From the NCBI RefSeq assembly GCF_007992075.1, contig NZ_BJZO01000002.1:1-64000 (forward strand): DNA of 64,000 nt. Direction: 5' to 3'. Every line of letters starts with the position of its first letter. Position 1 is the stretch's first letter. Below are positions 19,180 to 28,904 of this stretch, piece by piece. The notes beneath the pieces were generated by a model. It ran no database searches, was not told where the DNA came from, and saw only the letters and a list, made by a program, of their open reading frames with translations. This DNA is from Pararhodospirillum oryzae (lineage in GTDB: Bacteria > Pseudomonadota > Alphaproteobacteria > Rhodospirillales > Rhodospirillaceae). The position numbers were made by a program, and so were the translations under genes.

Positions 19180-19584
19180 ATGAGCGGGGGCGCGTCCGAC
19201 GACGACGCGGCGGCCGTCTGGGCCCTGGCCCTGGCCACGCTGGAAGCGGCCGAGACCTGGGAAGGGCTGCGCGCCGACCTGGAGCGCCATGGGGTGCTGC
19301 GCCGGCTGGCCAGCGACCAGCGCCAGGCCCTGGCCGAGCGCTGGGAAGCGCGGGTCGTCCGTCAATGGGATGACCAGACCCTGGCCGGCGAGTTGCGCTT
19401 CTGGGCCCGGGGTGGAGACCGCCACGCTCATCCCCTGGGGTTCCAGGCGCCCCGTCCCGCCGTGTTGGTGGCGGAGGCCGGGCATCGCGGGTGGTTCGTC
19501 CGAATCCTGTCCGGGGGGCGTGTCGTGGTCAACGCACCGGAAACGGAACCGATGGTTCTGTTCGTTGGAACACAAGAGCCGTGA
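19180..19584 (+). CDS. Hypothetical protein
   Basis: This encodes a 134 aa soluble protein that I do not recognise. The N-terminal two thirds are predicted helical and rich in tryptophan, arginine and leucine (WEGLRADLERHGVLRRL, RWEARVVRQWDDQTLAGELRFW); the last 40 residues look like beta strands (AVLVAEAGHRGWFVRILSGGRVVV). The start at 19180 lies two bases after the previous stop; an in-frame GTG at 19174 is an alternative. Co-translation with the upstream membrane protein suggests a shared role, but none can be named. Confidence 0.6.
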   Translation: MSGGASDDDAAAVWALALATLEAAETWEGLRADLERHGVLRRLASDQRQALAERWEARVVRQWDDQTLAGELRFWARGGDRHAHPLGFQAPRPAVLVAEAGHRGWFVRILSGGRVVVNAPETEPMVLFVGTQEP

Positions 19585-19737
19585 ATCGTCCGCCGTCCCC
19601 TGGGGAAGGGGGTCGGGACCTCTCGACGGGGGCGAGGATCGATGTCATACCGTCGGTCTGAGTGAAAAAGAAGCGCGGTCGGCTGGGTGGGGTCCGTCGT
19701 GGAACGCTGATCCGCTTGATCATGAAGGGGGTGCGCT

Positions 19738-21033
19738 GTGATCGGGGTGCGGACAGTCTCGGTGCTGATGGTGGCGGGGGCGCTGGGCGCGGTCGCTCCG
19801 GCGGCGTGGGCGCAGTCTATTCAAGAACTGCTGCCCCAGGTGGAAAAAACCTACGACAAGGTCGTGGCGGCGGATGCCCGCGTCGAGGCGGCCCGCAACC
19901 GGGCCCGCGAAACCCTGGGCAGCTGGTTTCCGACCCTGACCTTGGAGGGCACGGGAGGGGTTGAGCATAACCAACGCCCCTCCATGTCGGATCCGACCTA
20001 CCAGGCTTGGCAGATGGATGCGGTCCTGACCCAGCTTCTTTGGGATTTTGGCGGCTCGAACGGTCGGATCGAGGCCCAGCGCCTGCTTCTGGAAGGCGCC
20101 AGGGCCGAGGCCCAGTCAAGCCGCCTGACCTTGATGCAAGACGCGGTTTCGGCCTATGTCACCTTGATGCGCGCCGAGCGCATCTTGGACTATGCCCGCC
20201 AGTCCGAGGAAAACATCCGCCGCCAGACCGGCCTGGAGCAGGCCCGGGTGGATCGCGGCTCGGGCCTGTCCACCGACGTGTTGCAGGCCAAGACCCAGCT
20301 GGCGGGCGCCGAGGCGCGGCGCGTCCAGGCCGAGGGCTCGGTGCAGATCGCCCGCAACCGTTTCAAGGCGGTGTTCGGATTCGTGCCCGATGACACGGCC
20401 TCGCTGGTGGCCCTGAAGGGCCCCAAGGACGGCGTGCTCCCCGACAGCCTGGACAATGCCCTGGCCATCGCCCTCGACAAGAGCCCGGTCTTGAAGGTGC
20501 AAGAAGCGACCGCCGCCGCGCAACAGGCGATGACCGGCAGCGTGCGCGGCGAGCGTTTGTTCCCGCGTGTCGATCTGGTCGCGGCCAACAGCTTGAAACA
20601 CAACGTGGACTCGCTCAAGGGCGAGAAAATGGAAACCTCGGTCAAGGTGCGGGCAACCTGGACGATTAATCTTGGGCTGACCGCGTTCAACTCGCTGCGC
20701 GCCGCCGAGGCCGAAGCCCAGTCGGCGGGGCATACCGAGGCCGATACCCGGATCACGGTCGAGGAGCGGGTGCGCAATGCCTGGCAGCGCCTGGAAACCT
20801 CCCGGGCCAACGCGCGCATTCTGGCCAATCAGGCCAATATCGCCGGCGAGTTCCTGGACCTGGCGCGGCGCGAGCGTCAGCTGGGCCAGCGTTCGCTGAT
20901 CGATCTGCTCTCGGGTGAAACCGCGTTGTTCAATGCCCAGGCCGACGCCTACGCGGCCTCGGCCGATGTCATCATCGCCTCGTTCGCGCTGATGGCCAAC
21001 ATGGGCGAGCTGGACCTGTCGCAGATTGAATAA
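19738..21033 (+). CDS. TolC-family outer membrane channel protein
   Basis: This 431 aa protein is an outer membrane efflux channel of the TolC type, which forms trimeric tunnels serving type I secretion or RND pumps. The GTG start follows AAGGGGG. A signal peptide ends near AWAQS. The mature protein shows the two structural repeats of the family, with long helices rich in alanine, glutamine and arginine (SVQIARNRFKAVFG, ERVRNAWQRLETSRAN) and the late GQRSLIDLLSGE segment typical of TolC/AggA-type proteins. No pump or adaptor genes are adjacent, so its partners are elsewhere. Confidence 0.93.
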   Translation: MIGVRTVSVLMVAGALGAVAPAAWAQSIQELLPQVEKTYDKVVAADARVEAARNRARETLGSWFPTLTLEGTGGVEHNQRPSMSDPTYQAWQMDAVLTQLLWDFGGSNGRIEAQRLLLEGARAEAQSSRLTLMQDAVSAYVTLMRAERILDYARQSEENIRRQTGLEQARVDRGSGLSTDVLQAKTQLAGAEARRVQAEGSVQIARNRFKAVFGFVPDDTASLVALKGPKDGVLPDSLDNALAIALDKSPVLKVQEATAAAQQAMTGSVRGERLFPRVDLVAANSLKHNVDSLKGEKMETSVKVRATWTINLGLTAFNSLRAAEAEAQSAGHTEADTRITVEERVRNAWQRLETSRANARILANQANIAGEFLDLARRERQLGQRSLIDLLSGETALFNAQADAYAASADVIIASFALMANMGELDLSQIE

Positions 21034-21059
21034 CAGCTCGGGAACGGCTCGGGGCGGGG

Positions 21060-21218
21060 TGTGGATAACACCGGGAAAAGGGGCGAATAACGGCGCTTGC
21101 CTTTTGAATGTCCGCGATTTCCCCGAAAAAACACGCCTGTGGATAAGTCCGGTGATGCCCAGGGAGTCCCCCAGGCAAGGCCGCCGCGTCCTTATCCTGT
21201 CCGGGCCCCTTATCCGGG
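21060..21218. promoter_or_regulatory. Cluster of DnaA boxes between tolC and parA
   Basis: Two perfect DnaA boxes (TTATCCACA, present as TGTGGATAA on the plus strand) lie at 21060-21068 and 21138-21146 in the same orientation, 78 bp apart. Two partial boxes (TTATCCTGT at 21192 and TTATCCGGG at 21210, the latter inside the 3' end of parA) lie close by on the other strand. I see no clear AT-rich unwinding element, so I call this a DnaA-binding site and not an origin. Confidence 0.55.
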
Positions 21219-21839
21219 ATCATGGCATTCCAGGGCATCAAGCAGGCTTTTCCAGTCGGAAAGCACGCCCGCCGCCCGCGCCGGCGGCGCATCGAACAGA
21301 CTCAGTCCCGATCCGGCCAGGGTTTCGTAGCGCCGGGAGTCGCGCAGCCGCGCGACCAGGGGGTAGGGCAGGGGCGCGAGGAAGGATTCCAGCCGTGCCA
21401 GCGCCCGCGAGGCCGGATGCACCCGGTTGGCCACGATCAGGATCGCGCGCCGGCCCTTGCGAACGGGCTTCAAGGTTTCCAGCAGGTCGAGGAAACGGGC
21501 CAGGCCATCCTCGTCGAAGGGGCCGGGCAGGGCGGGAACAACCAGCACGTCCGCCTGGCGAACCACCGTCTTGAGCGCGTCGCGCTCCAGGGCGGCGGGG
21601 ACATCGACAACCAGGCGGTCGAGGCCGGTGGGCACCGTCCCGGTCCCCGTCAGGTCAATCCCGCGCACGACGGGATGGGCCGGGGGGCGGCGCCGCGTCC
21701 AGGCCAGGGCACTGCCCTGCACATCAAGATCCCCCAGCGCGGTGGCGAAGCCACGCCCGGCGAAATTGGCGGCAAGATGGGTGGCCAAGGTGGTCTTGCC
21801 GCACCCGCCCTTGGTATTGGCCACGGCCACGACGTACAT
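21210..21839 (-). CDS. Orphan ParA-type ATPase
   Basis: This 209 aa protein is a small ParA/MinD-superfamily ATPase. The deviant Walker A reads [10 protein letters not shown] at residues 8-17, with the signature lysine of the ParA group; the second switch region LVVDVPA and TRRRPP segment fit small ParA proteins that position cargo by dynamic binding to DNA. It lacks the N-terminal HTH of plasmid ParA proteins. No ParB-like partner is next to it, so the cargo (chromosome region, chemoreceptor cluster, other protein) is unknown. A perfect 10-bp tandem repeat lies 12-31 bp before its start and DnaA boxes lie just beyond its stop. Confidence 0.9.
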   Translation of the reverse strand: MYVVAVANTKGGCGKTTLATHLAANFAGRGFATALGDLDVQGSALAWTRRRPPAHPVVRGIDLTGTGTVPTGLDRLVVDVPAALERDALKTVVRQADVLVVPALPGPFDEDGLARFLDLLETLKPVRKGRRAILIVANRVHPASRALARLESFLAPLPYPLVARLRDSRRYETLAGSGLSLFDAPPARAAGVLSDWKSLLDALECHDPG

Positions 21840-21850
21840 GGGGCGTCACT

Positions 21851-21870
21851 ATAAGGCGCGATAAGGCGCG
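21851..21870 (-). repeat. 10-bp tandem repeat upstream of parA
   Basis: ATAAGGCGCG occurs twice head to tail, ending 12 bp from the parA start codon. It is a candidate operator or promoter element for autoregulation of parA. Confidence 0.55.
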
Positions 21871-22141
21871 CGAACAAGGCTGTCACGACCGCGCCGCAGT
21901 CGCGGCGTTGAGAGCCCTCTTCCAAGGGCATCCAGGGCTTCACCCGGTTGCCCCGCAAGCCACACGGGTTTGCATTGGCGCCCTGGGGATGCCATATGGG
22001 GAACGCGCCCCTTGGGGGCTTGTCGCGGGCCGGGGTGTTCCCTCCCTAGGGGACACGAGGCGGACAGGCGTTCCCGTTGTCGTTCCTGATCTGACCCCCT
22101 GTCCGGGTTCGGGCGCGCCGGACGGGGGCCGGAGTGTTTAT
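21871..22141. other. Divergent parA-nhaA intergenic region
   Basis: Together with the tandem repeat this forms the 302 bp between parA and nhaA. It should hold both promoters. I see no other gene or hairpin. An in-frame ATG at 21908 would extend NhaA by 78 residues, but the extension is unlike NhaA. Confidence 0.4.
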
Positions 22142-23317
<1,176 letters not shown>

Positions 23318-23355
23318 CCGGCTTCCCCCACCGGGGGACGCGGGGGAGAAACGGA

Positions 23356-23383
23356 GGGGGAAGGCGCGCGCAGCCCTTCCCCC
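23356..23383. terminator. Bidirectional terminator between nhaA and the universal stress gene
   Basis: GGGGGAAGG (23356-23364) pairs perfectly with CCTTCCCCC (23375-23383) around a 10-nt loop, between two convergent genes. It lacks a clear U tract on either strand, so its strength is uncertain. Confidence 0.5.
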
Positions 23384-23385
23384 GC

Positions 23386-23895
23386 TCAGGCCAGGCGTTC
23401 GATTTCCTCTTCGCTCATGCCGGCGGGGACGATGGTCACGGGAATGCGCAGGCGCGAGCCCAACCCGGCCCCGCAGGCCGTGACCAGGGGGCCGGGCCCC
23501 TCCTTGCCCCGGCCCGCGGCCAGGACCAGCACCGAAATGCCGGGATCCTCGCGCACCAGCGCCAGCAACTCGTCCACGGGCTTGCCCTGGCGCACGTGCA
23601 GCGAGGGCAGGTGTCCCGAGCGGCGGTTGACCTCGGCCGCCATGCGCTGAAGCATCTGCTCGGCCTGTTCACGGGTTTCGTGTTCGACAATCTTGCCGAT
23701 GAAGGCAAAGTGCTGAAGCTCGGACGGCTCGATCACCCGCAGCAGCGCCACCCGCCCATCGGTGGCCCGGGCGCGGCGGCAGGCAAACGCCAGGGCGGCG
23801 CGCATCTCCTCGGTGTCGTCCACCACGACCAGGAAAATACGGGTATGCCCGGGCGGTGTGTCGGAAACGGAAGGGGAGGAAGCGGAGGTCTCCAT
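23386..23895 (-). CDS. Universal stress protein (UspA family)
   Basis: This 169 aa protein has a single Usp domain. The start at 23895 (METSASS) follows AAGGACG; longer in-frame starts exist but give an unlikely tail. The core begins IFLVVVDDTEEMRAAL, a classical first strand and ATP-site loop, and the C-terminal LVLAAGRGKEGPGPL to IPVTIVP matches the G-x2-G-x9-G region of ATP-binding Usp proteins, though the glycine spacing is not canonical. Such proteins respond to stress and energy status; a specific role is not evident. It sits alone between nhaA (convergent) and the argH group. Confidence 0.88.
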   Translation of the reverse strand: METSASSPSVSDTPPGHTRIFLVVVDDTEEMRAALAFACRRARATDGRVALLRVIEPSELQHFAFIGKIVEHETREQAEQMLQRMAAEVNRRSGHLPSLHVRQGKPVDELLALVREDPGISVLVLAAGRGKEGPGPLVTACGAGLGSRLRIPVTIVPAGMSEEEIERLA

Positions 23896-23973
23896 GGGCG
23901 ACGTCCTTGGGGGTTGAGGGCAGGCAGACGGGTAGAATATCGCCTCGTCTTGGAATATTTCCAGAAATAAGCG

Positions 23974-23998
23974 GGCGCCTTTCAAGGCGCCGGCCTCG
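23974..23998 (-). terminator. Terminator of the argH-lipoprotein-TIGR02186 unit
   Basis: GGCGCCTT pairs with AAGGCGCC (23974-23991) in a tight perfect hairpin. On the minus strand it is followed by a T-rich stretch (CGCTTATTTC), as expected for a rho-independent terminator downstream of the gene ending at 24050. Confidence 0.65.
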
Positions 23999-24049
23999 CC
24001 CCCGAGGCGATGACCTTGTGCGTCGCCCCGAAACGAGGGCGGGAGGCCT

Positions 24050-24871
24050 TCAGCGCTTGCGAAGAACCACGTCGGCCATCCACCCGGCCAGGCTGGCCAC
24101 GAAGACGGCAAGGAAGCCGTAGAGCACCGGCCGGTTGGTGGCCACTTCCGACAGGTCGGCCCCCACGCCGATCTTGCTGATCACCAGGGGCGTGATCTCG
24201 GCGCTGATCACGTGCCCTTCCCGGAAAAGGTAAACCTCGACGATGTAGGGCCCCACCGGGGCGTTGGCCGGGAAGGTGAGGTTCAGGCGAAACAGGCGGT
24301 TGCTCAGGGTCTGGATCCGGCCCTGGACGCTGCCGCTGTACAGGCCCTCCTCGCGCTTCAGGCGCAGGAAGGCGGTCCGGAAGCGGGCCAGGATTTCGGG
24401 GCGGTAGCGTTCTTCCTCCTGGACCGGCAAGATCAGGTAATCCTCGCCGATCTGGTGGCGGGCCAGCACCTCGGGCCGCGCGAATTCCTCCAGGGGCCGG
24501 TTGGAGGCAACCTGGTAGAAGGTGGGCACGTCCTCGAACACCACGCTTTCCCGGTTGGCCCACAAGACCCCCAGGTGGTCCTTGCGGCGCACCACGTGGG
24601 TGGCGATGGGCCCGCGCACCACCACGACCACGTCACCCGGGCCATCGGTGGCGCCAAAAAGCAGGACCTCGGTGCCCGAATAGGCGGTGGTGATCGCGAC
24701 CAGGTGCTGGGAAAGATCCGCGACCAGGGGCTGAACCTGCCCCTGGGCGGTGGCGGGCCCCACGCCCAGCAAGGTCAGGACCAGAACCAGCACCACCCGC
24801 CCCATCCGGGACCCTGGCCGGCGGCCAGGGTCGCAAGAGGCAAGGCGAGCGCCGGTTCGCGGGGCCGTCAT
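24050..24871 (-). CDS. TIGR02186 family transmembrane protein
   Basis: This 273 aa protein matches the alphaproteobacterial family TIGR02186: a signal or anchor helix (about 23-43), a large extracytoplasmic beta-rich domain starting QPLVADLSQHLVAITTAYSG, and a C-terminal membrane helix (about 248-268) ending in VVLRKR. It is therefore a periplasmic domain with a C-terminal anchor. The motif VVVRGPIATHVVRRKDHLGVLWANRE is typical (quoted in parts: VVRRKDHLG and WANRES). The start at 24871 overlaps the preceding lipoprotein stop by four bases; the internal ATG at 24805 would also give a signal peptide. The family is often found beside TauE/SafE permeases, but none is here. Function unknown. Confidence 0.85.
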   Translation of the reverse strand: MTAPRTGARLASCDPGRRPGSRMGRVVLVLVLTLLGVGPATAQGQVQPLVADLSQHLVAITTAYSGTEVLLFGATDGPGDVVVVVRGPIATHVVRRKDHLGVLWANRESVVFEDVPTFYQVASNRPLEEFARPEVLARHQIGEDYLILPVQEEERYRPEILARFRTAFLRLKREEGLYSGSVQGRIQTLSNRLFRLNLTFPANAPVGPYIVEVYLFREGHVISAEITPLVISKIGVGADLSEVATNRPVLYGFLAVFVASLAGWMADVVLRKR

Positions 24872-25125
24872 GACCCCGGGTCCGGCGGCAGGGGCGGCGG
24901 GGGCAACAAGCGGCCCTGGTCATCCAGGGCCTTGTCGCGCAGGCGCTGGCGTTCGGCCGCGTCGGCGGGGTAGGTGGGCGCGTACAGCCCCGGGGTCTCG
25001 AAGGGATAGCGCACCGGGTAGGGGGCGCCTTCCACCGGCCGGTTGGGGGCCACGCGGGCACACGCCGCCACGGCCACCACCAGCGCCAGGGTCACGACCG
25101 CCCCCAGGCGGCGCGGCGGTCTCAT
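24868..25125 (-). CDS. Small argH-linked lipoprotein
   Basis: This encodes an 85 aa lipoprotein. After RPPRR comes a hydrophobic stretch ending in the lipobox VAAC, with cysteine at about residue 22. The mature part is short, proline-rich ([15 protein letters not shown]) and tyrosine-containing ([14 protein letters not shown]). Small lipoproteins directly after argH are common in alphaproteobacteria and some resemble LptM, the maturation partner of the LPS translocon; that match is not certain here. The start overlaps the argH stop (ATGA), and its own stop overlaps the next start, so three genes form one coupled chain. Confidence 0.78.
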   Translation of the reverse strand: MRPPRRLGAVVTLALVVAVAACARVAPNRPVEGAPYPVRYPFETPGLYAPTYPADAAERQRLRDKALDDQGRLLPPPPLPPDPGS

Positions 25126-26564
25126 GGGGCCGGCCGCGCGAAGCGCTCGCGCGCGGCCTGGCACGCGGCCCGGACCCGTTCGGGAGCCGTGCCGCCGTAA
25201 CTGGTGCGCGCCTGCACCGAGGCATCCACCGACAGCACGGCGGCCGCTTCCTCGGTCAGGCGCGGTTCGATGGTTTGCATCTCGGCCAGGCTCAGTTCCT
25301 CCAGGCCCACGCCCCTGGTTTCGGCCAGGCGGACCAGGCGTCCGGCCACGGCGTGGGCATCGCGAAACGGGGTGCCCAGACGGCGCACCAGCCAGTCGGC
25401 CAGGTCGGTCGCGGTGGTGAAGCCCTGGCCGGCGGCGGCGCGCAGGCGCACCGGATCGGCGGTCATGTGGGCGATCATGCCGGTCATGGCGGCCAGGCAC
25501 AGCTCCAGGGTATCGGTGGCCTCGAACACCGGTTCCTTGTCGTCTTGCATGTCCTTGGAATAGGCCAGCGGCAGGCCCTTCATGACCACCAGCAGGCTGT
25601 TCAGGGCCCCGATGACCCGCCCGGCCTTGGCGCGGACCAGCTCGGCGGCATCGGGATTGCGCTTTTGCGGCATGATCGAGCTGCCGGTGGAATAGGCGTC
25701 GGGCAGGCGCACGAAGGCGAACTGGGCGCTGGTCCACACCACCAGTTCCTCGGCCAGGCGCGACAGGTGGATGGCGCACACGCTGGCGGCGGCCAGGTAT
25801 TCCAGGGCGAAGTCGCGATCCGACACCCCGTCCAGCGAATTGGCGCAGGGGCGATCGAAGCCCAGGGCCTGGGCGGTCATGAAGCGGTCGATGGGAAACC
25901 CGGTGCCAGCCAGGGCCGCCGAGCCCAGCGGGCATTCATTGAGCCGCGCGCGGGCGTCGGCGAACCGGCCCCGGTCGCGGCCCAGCATTTCGACATAGGC
26001 CAGCAGATGATGGCCCAGGGTCACCGGCTGCGCGGTTTGCAGGTGGGTGAAGCCGGGCATGACCGTGGCGGCGTATTCCTCGGCGCGGTCGATCAAGGTG
26101 TGCTGCAAGGTCGCGAGCGCGCCGTCCACGAAATCGATGGCGTCGCGAATCCACAAGCGAAAGTCGGTGGCGACCTGGTCATTGCGCGAGCGCGCGGTGT
26201 GCAGGCGTCCGGCCGCCTCGCCGATCAGGTCCTTGAGGCGGGTTTCCACGTTCATGTGGATGTCCTCCAGCCGGGTGCTGAAGGGGAAGACGCCGGAGTC
26301 GATTTCGGTCAGGATCCGGGCCAGGCCCTGGTCGATCGCCTGACCATCGGCCTCGGTGAGCAGGCCAACCGCGACCAGCATGGCCGCGTGCGCGCGCGAG
26401 CCCGCGATATCCTGGCGGTACAGGCGCTTGTCGAACCCGATGGACGCATTGATTGCTTCCATGACGGCGGACGGCCCGCTGGCAAAACGGCCGCCCCAGA
26501 TGGCGCTGGGGGCGGGTTGGGCGTCGTCGGGGGCCTGGGTCTCGTCGGTCACGCGCGGCTGCAT
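25122..26564 (-). CDS. argH: Argininosuccinate lyase
   Basis: ArgH converts argininosuccinate to arginine and fumarate, the last step of arginine synthesis. The 480 aa length fits the family (about 460 plus a short N-terminal extension rich in Q, A and P). The start at 26564 precedes the conserved [20 protein letters not shown] region. The fumarase/aspartase superfamily signature [12 protein letters not shown] is exact, and [13 protein letters not shown] and [14 protein letters not shown] carry other active-site residues. It heads a chain with two small envelope genes joined by ATGA overlaps. Confidence 0.97.
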   Translation of the reverse strand: MQPRVTDETQAPDDAQPAPSAIWGGRFASGPSAVMEAINASIGFDKRLYRQDIAGSRAHAAMLVAVGLLTEADGQAIDQGLARILTEIDSGVFPFSTRLEDIHMNVETRLKDLIGEAAGRLHTARSRNDQVATDFRLWIRDAIDFVDGALATLQHTLIDRAEEYAATVMPGFTHLQTAQPVTLGHHLLAYVEMLGRDRGRFADARARLNECPLGSAALAGTGFPIDRFMTAQALGFDRPCANSLDGVSDRDFALEYLAAASVCAIHLSRLAEELVVWTSAQFAFVRLPDAYSTGSSIMPQKRNPDAAELVRAKAGRVIGALNSLLVVMKGLPLAYSKDMQDDKEPVFEATDTLELCLAAMTGMIAHMTADPVRLRAAAGQGFTTATDLADWLVRRLGTPFRDAHAVAGRLVRLAETRGVGLEELSLAEMQTIEPRLTEEAAAVLSVDASVQARTSYGGTAPERVRAACQAARERFARPAP

Positions 26565-26594
26565 GGAAAGGAATCCGTCTGGTGTTGCAAAGGG

Positions 26595-26618
26595 GGCCCC
26601 GGCAAGGGAGCCGGGGAC
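26595..26618 (-). terminator. Hairpin between the thioesterase gene and argH
   Basis: CCCCGGC and GCCGGGG pair around a six-base loop in the 107 bp between the two genes. There is no U tract, so it could be a weak terminator for the thioesterase gene or an mRNA leader structure for argH. Confidence 0.3.
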
Positions 26619-26671
26619 CAGGCGATCTTGACCATTTCGGGCGGCGATGCAAGCGCGGGTCTGGATCTCCG

Positions 26672-27115
26672 TCAGACAGCACCGCCGGGCAGGCAGATCA
26701 TGGTGGCCTGCATGAGGGCGACGGGCACCTCGCGGCCGTCGCGCAGGGCCACGACCTCGGCGCGAACCACGCTCAAGGTCTTGCCCGAGCGATCGACCTG
26801 GGCACGGGCCAGGAAGGCCTCGCCCACGGCCGGGGCCAGCAGGTTGATCTTGAACTCGACCGACACCACCGAGGACTCCGCCGGCATCAGCGAATACGCG
26901 GCATAGCCGCACGCGGTATCGGCCAGGGTGGTGGTGATGCCGGCGTGAAGATAGCCGTGCTGCTGGCACAGGTCGGCGCGAAAGGGCAGGCGCAAGGTGC
27001 AGGTGCCGGGGCCAACCGCGTCCAGGGTCACCCCCAGCAGGCCCATGACGGCCTGTTTTTCGAAGCTGGCTTGAACGCGTTGGGCGAAATCGGGGTCGCT
27101 GGGCTCAAGGGGCAT
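26672..27115 (-). CDS. PaaI-type hotdog-fold thioesterase
   Basis: This 147 aa protein is a hotdog-fold acyl-CoA thioesterase of the PaaI/4HBT group. The active-site region reads [20 protein letters not shown], with the HAG and D/T positions of the family, and [15 protein letters not shown] is the usual second core motif. Substrates are likely to be aryl- or acyl-CoA thioesters, but the exact one cannot be read from sequence. GGAG lies six bases before the ATG. It is upstream of argH on the same strand, with a hairpin between them. Confidence 0.9.
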   Translation of the reverse strand: MPLEPSDPDFAQRVQASFEKQAVMGLLGVTLDAVGPGTCTLRLPFRADLCQQHGYLHAGITTTLADTACGYAAYSLMPAESSVVSVEFKINLLAPAVGEAFLARAQVDRSGKTLSVVRAEVVALRDGREVPVALMQATMICLPGGAV

Positions 27116-27201
27116 GGCGGTCTCCGGTCTCGGGAAGGAAGGAATGGGTGTTCAACACTCCGGAAATAAAAAGGATATCGGAAAAAATCCGTTACTCGGG
27201 G

Positions 27202-27456
27202 TCAGGAAAGGGCGCGGTCGCACCACTGGCAATAGCGGAAATGCCCGATCGGGGTCAGGCGAAATCCCATCCGGGTCACGGCGCCGCTGGGCTGGTACCC
27301 GGTGACGAAGACGGCTTCCTCGATCAGACCCTGCTCGGCCAGGGTCTGGGCATGGCGACGGGCCACCTCGATCATTTTTCCCGTGATCTCCTGCATGAAC
27401 AGGTCCTCGATCACCTTGAGTTCGGCCCGGGTCAGCGAATCCAGGCTGTTCGTCAT
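27202..27456 (-). CDS. Small hypothetical protein with C-terminal CxxC
   Basis: This encodes about 84 aa with no recognised family. The start at 27456 (MTNSLDSLTRAELK) has AAGGAC upstream; ATG codons at 27531 and 27570 would lengthen it. The first half is helical (LTRAELKVIEDLFMQEI, MIEVARRHAQTLAEQGLI), and the end has beta-like residues closing with FRYCQWCDRALS, a CxxC pair that could bind zinc or be redox active. It lies downstream of the anchored ParA gene on the same strand with a 110-bp gap. Confidence 0.6.
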   Translation of the reverse strand: MTNSLDSLTRAELKVIEDLFMQEITGKMIEVARRHAQTLAEQGLIEEAVFVTGYQPSGAVTRMGFRLTPIGHFRYCQWCDRALS

Positions 27457-27566
27457 GGAAACGGTGTCCTTGCTGTCGTCGCGGCACGCGAGCGGGGGGA
27501 GCCCCCCCTTCAGGGAGAATGTTTCGGTTAACATCGTGATCACCCCGTTAATATTGGGCTGAAATC

Positions 27567-28904
27567 TCACGGAATAAGAGGAATCACCAGGTCGGCCGCC
27601 ACGGCGCCCCCGACCAGGACGACCACGATTGCCGAGGCCCAGACCAGGAAACGCAAGCGCCGGTCGGTCGGGTCGGGCGCGAAGCCTTCGTCAACGGCGT
27701 CGGTCCAGTCCACGGGAATGCCGTCCTCGGGCGCCTCGGGCTGATGGGTGGGCGCGACCGGGTCCGGGGCCGCGTCGGCGCCGGCGGGAGACGCCAGCGG
27801 CGAGGGCCGGGCCGCCGGGCGCCGGGGCGTGATCGAGGGCTCCTCGTCCGACGGCGCGCGCTGGTCGCGTGACCAGCGGTCAAGGACGGCGCGGGCCGCG
27901 AGCGTCGTGGTCTCGGGATCGGTGATGGCGAGTCCGGGCAGGCCCGGGAGCGGCACGGGCGGGCGCAGGGCATCGTGTCCGGGCGGAGGGGTGTCGGCCG
28001 GGGGCGCGGCGCGTTCCTCGCGCAGGATCTGCTGCTCCAGGCGCATGCGCGCGGCCTGCTCGTGTTCCAGCACCTCGCGGGTGACTTCCAGGTAGGCCTG
28101 GGCCGCCGGCGCGCGGGGGGCGAAAACAACCACCGGCTGGTTGCACGCGGCGGCCTCGGCGACCAGGGGATCCCGGGGCACGTTGGCCAGAAACACCGCC
28201 TCGGCGAAATTGGCGCGGATGAGCTTGTCGAAGGTCCTGCTGGTGGGATCGGTGCCGCGCATGGTGATCACCACCCCTTGCAGGGCGAGCCGGGGATTGA
28301 AGGCGTCGCTGATGCTTTTCAGGCTGACGCAGGCGTTGACCAGGCCGTCATGGGCAAAGGACTCACTTTGCACCGGCATCAGCACCCCGTGCGCCGCGAC
28401 CAGCGCGTTGACCGGTAGCAGGCCCAGGGCCGGCGGGCAGTCAATGAGGATGTGATCAACCGGCGGCATCCGGGCCGCCAGGCGCCGGCGCAGAACGTAC
28501 TGGGGGTGCTGCTGGCCGGTCAGCTCGATTTCAAACCCGGCCAGCGCGCGCGAGGCCGGCAGCAGGAACAAGCCGGGATACGGGGTTTCCCGCCACAGGC
28601 TTTCCGCCGGACCATCGCCCAGCAGGAACTCGTAGGCTCCGGGGCCCTGATTGTAAACGCCTCCCAGCGCGGTCGTGGCGTTGCCCTGGGAATCCAGGTC
28701 GATCAGCAAAACGCGGCTGCCACAGGCGGCCAGGGTCGCCGCCACGGCGGTCGCGGTGGTTGTTTTTCCCACCCCTCCCTTTTGGTTGTAAACAGCCATG
28801 ATCCACGGCGCCGGGGTGGCGTCGGCGGCCGTGGGATCGGGGCCGGCACGCAAGGCGGACACGCCCGGCGAGACGGCGGCGGGATCCGGAGACGGAGGGG
28901 TCAT
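27567..28904 (-). CDS. ParA-family ATPase with C-terminal membrane anchor
   Basis: This 445 aa protein has a complete ParA/Soj ATPase domain (about 35-290): deviant Walker A YNQKGGVGKTTT, Walker A' LLIDLDSQGNATTALGG, Walker B HILIDCPPALG. A long acidic, proline- and alanine-rich linker (about 300-410) follows, and the protein ends in a single predicted membrane helix (LVWASAIVVVLVGGAVAADL). ParA proteins normally cycle on and off DNA in the cytoplasm; a tail anchor would fix this one at the membrane. No ParB is adjacent. Its start overlaps the stop of the rluE-like gene (ATGA), so it is translated from the same message. Its function is unknown. Confidence 0.88.
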   Translation of the reverse strand: MTPPSPDPAAVSPGVSALRAGPDPTAADATPAPWIMAVYNQKGGVGKTTTATAVAATLAACGSRVLLIDLDSQGNATTALGGVYNQGPGAYEFLLGDGPAESLWRETPYPGLFLLPASRALAGFEIELTGQQHPQYVLRRRLAARMPPVDHILIDCPPALGLLPVNALVAAHGVLMPVQSESFAHDGLVNACVSLKSISDAFNPRLALQGVVITMRGTDPTSRTFDKLIRANFAEAVFLANVPRDPLVAEAAACNQPVVVFAPRAPAAQAYLEVTREVLEHEQAARMRLEQQILREERAAPPADTPPPGHDALRPPVPLPGLPGLAITDPETTTLAARAVLDRWSRDQRAPSDEEPSITPRRPAARPSPLASPAGADAAPDPVAPTHQPEAPEDGIPVDWTDAVDEGFAPDPTDRRLRFLVWASAIVVVLVGGAVAADLVIPLIP

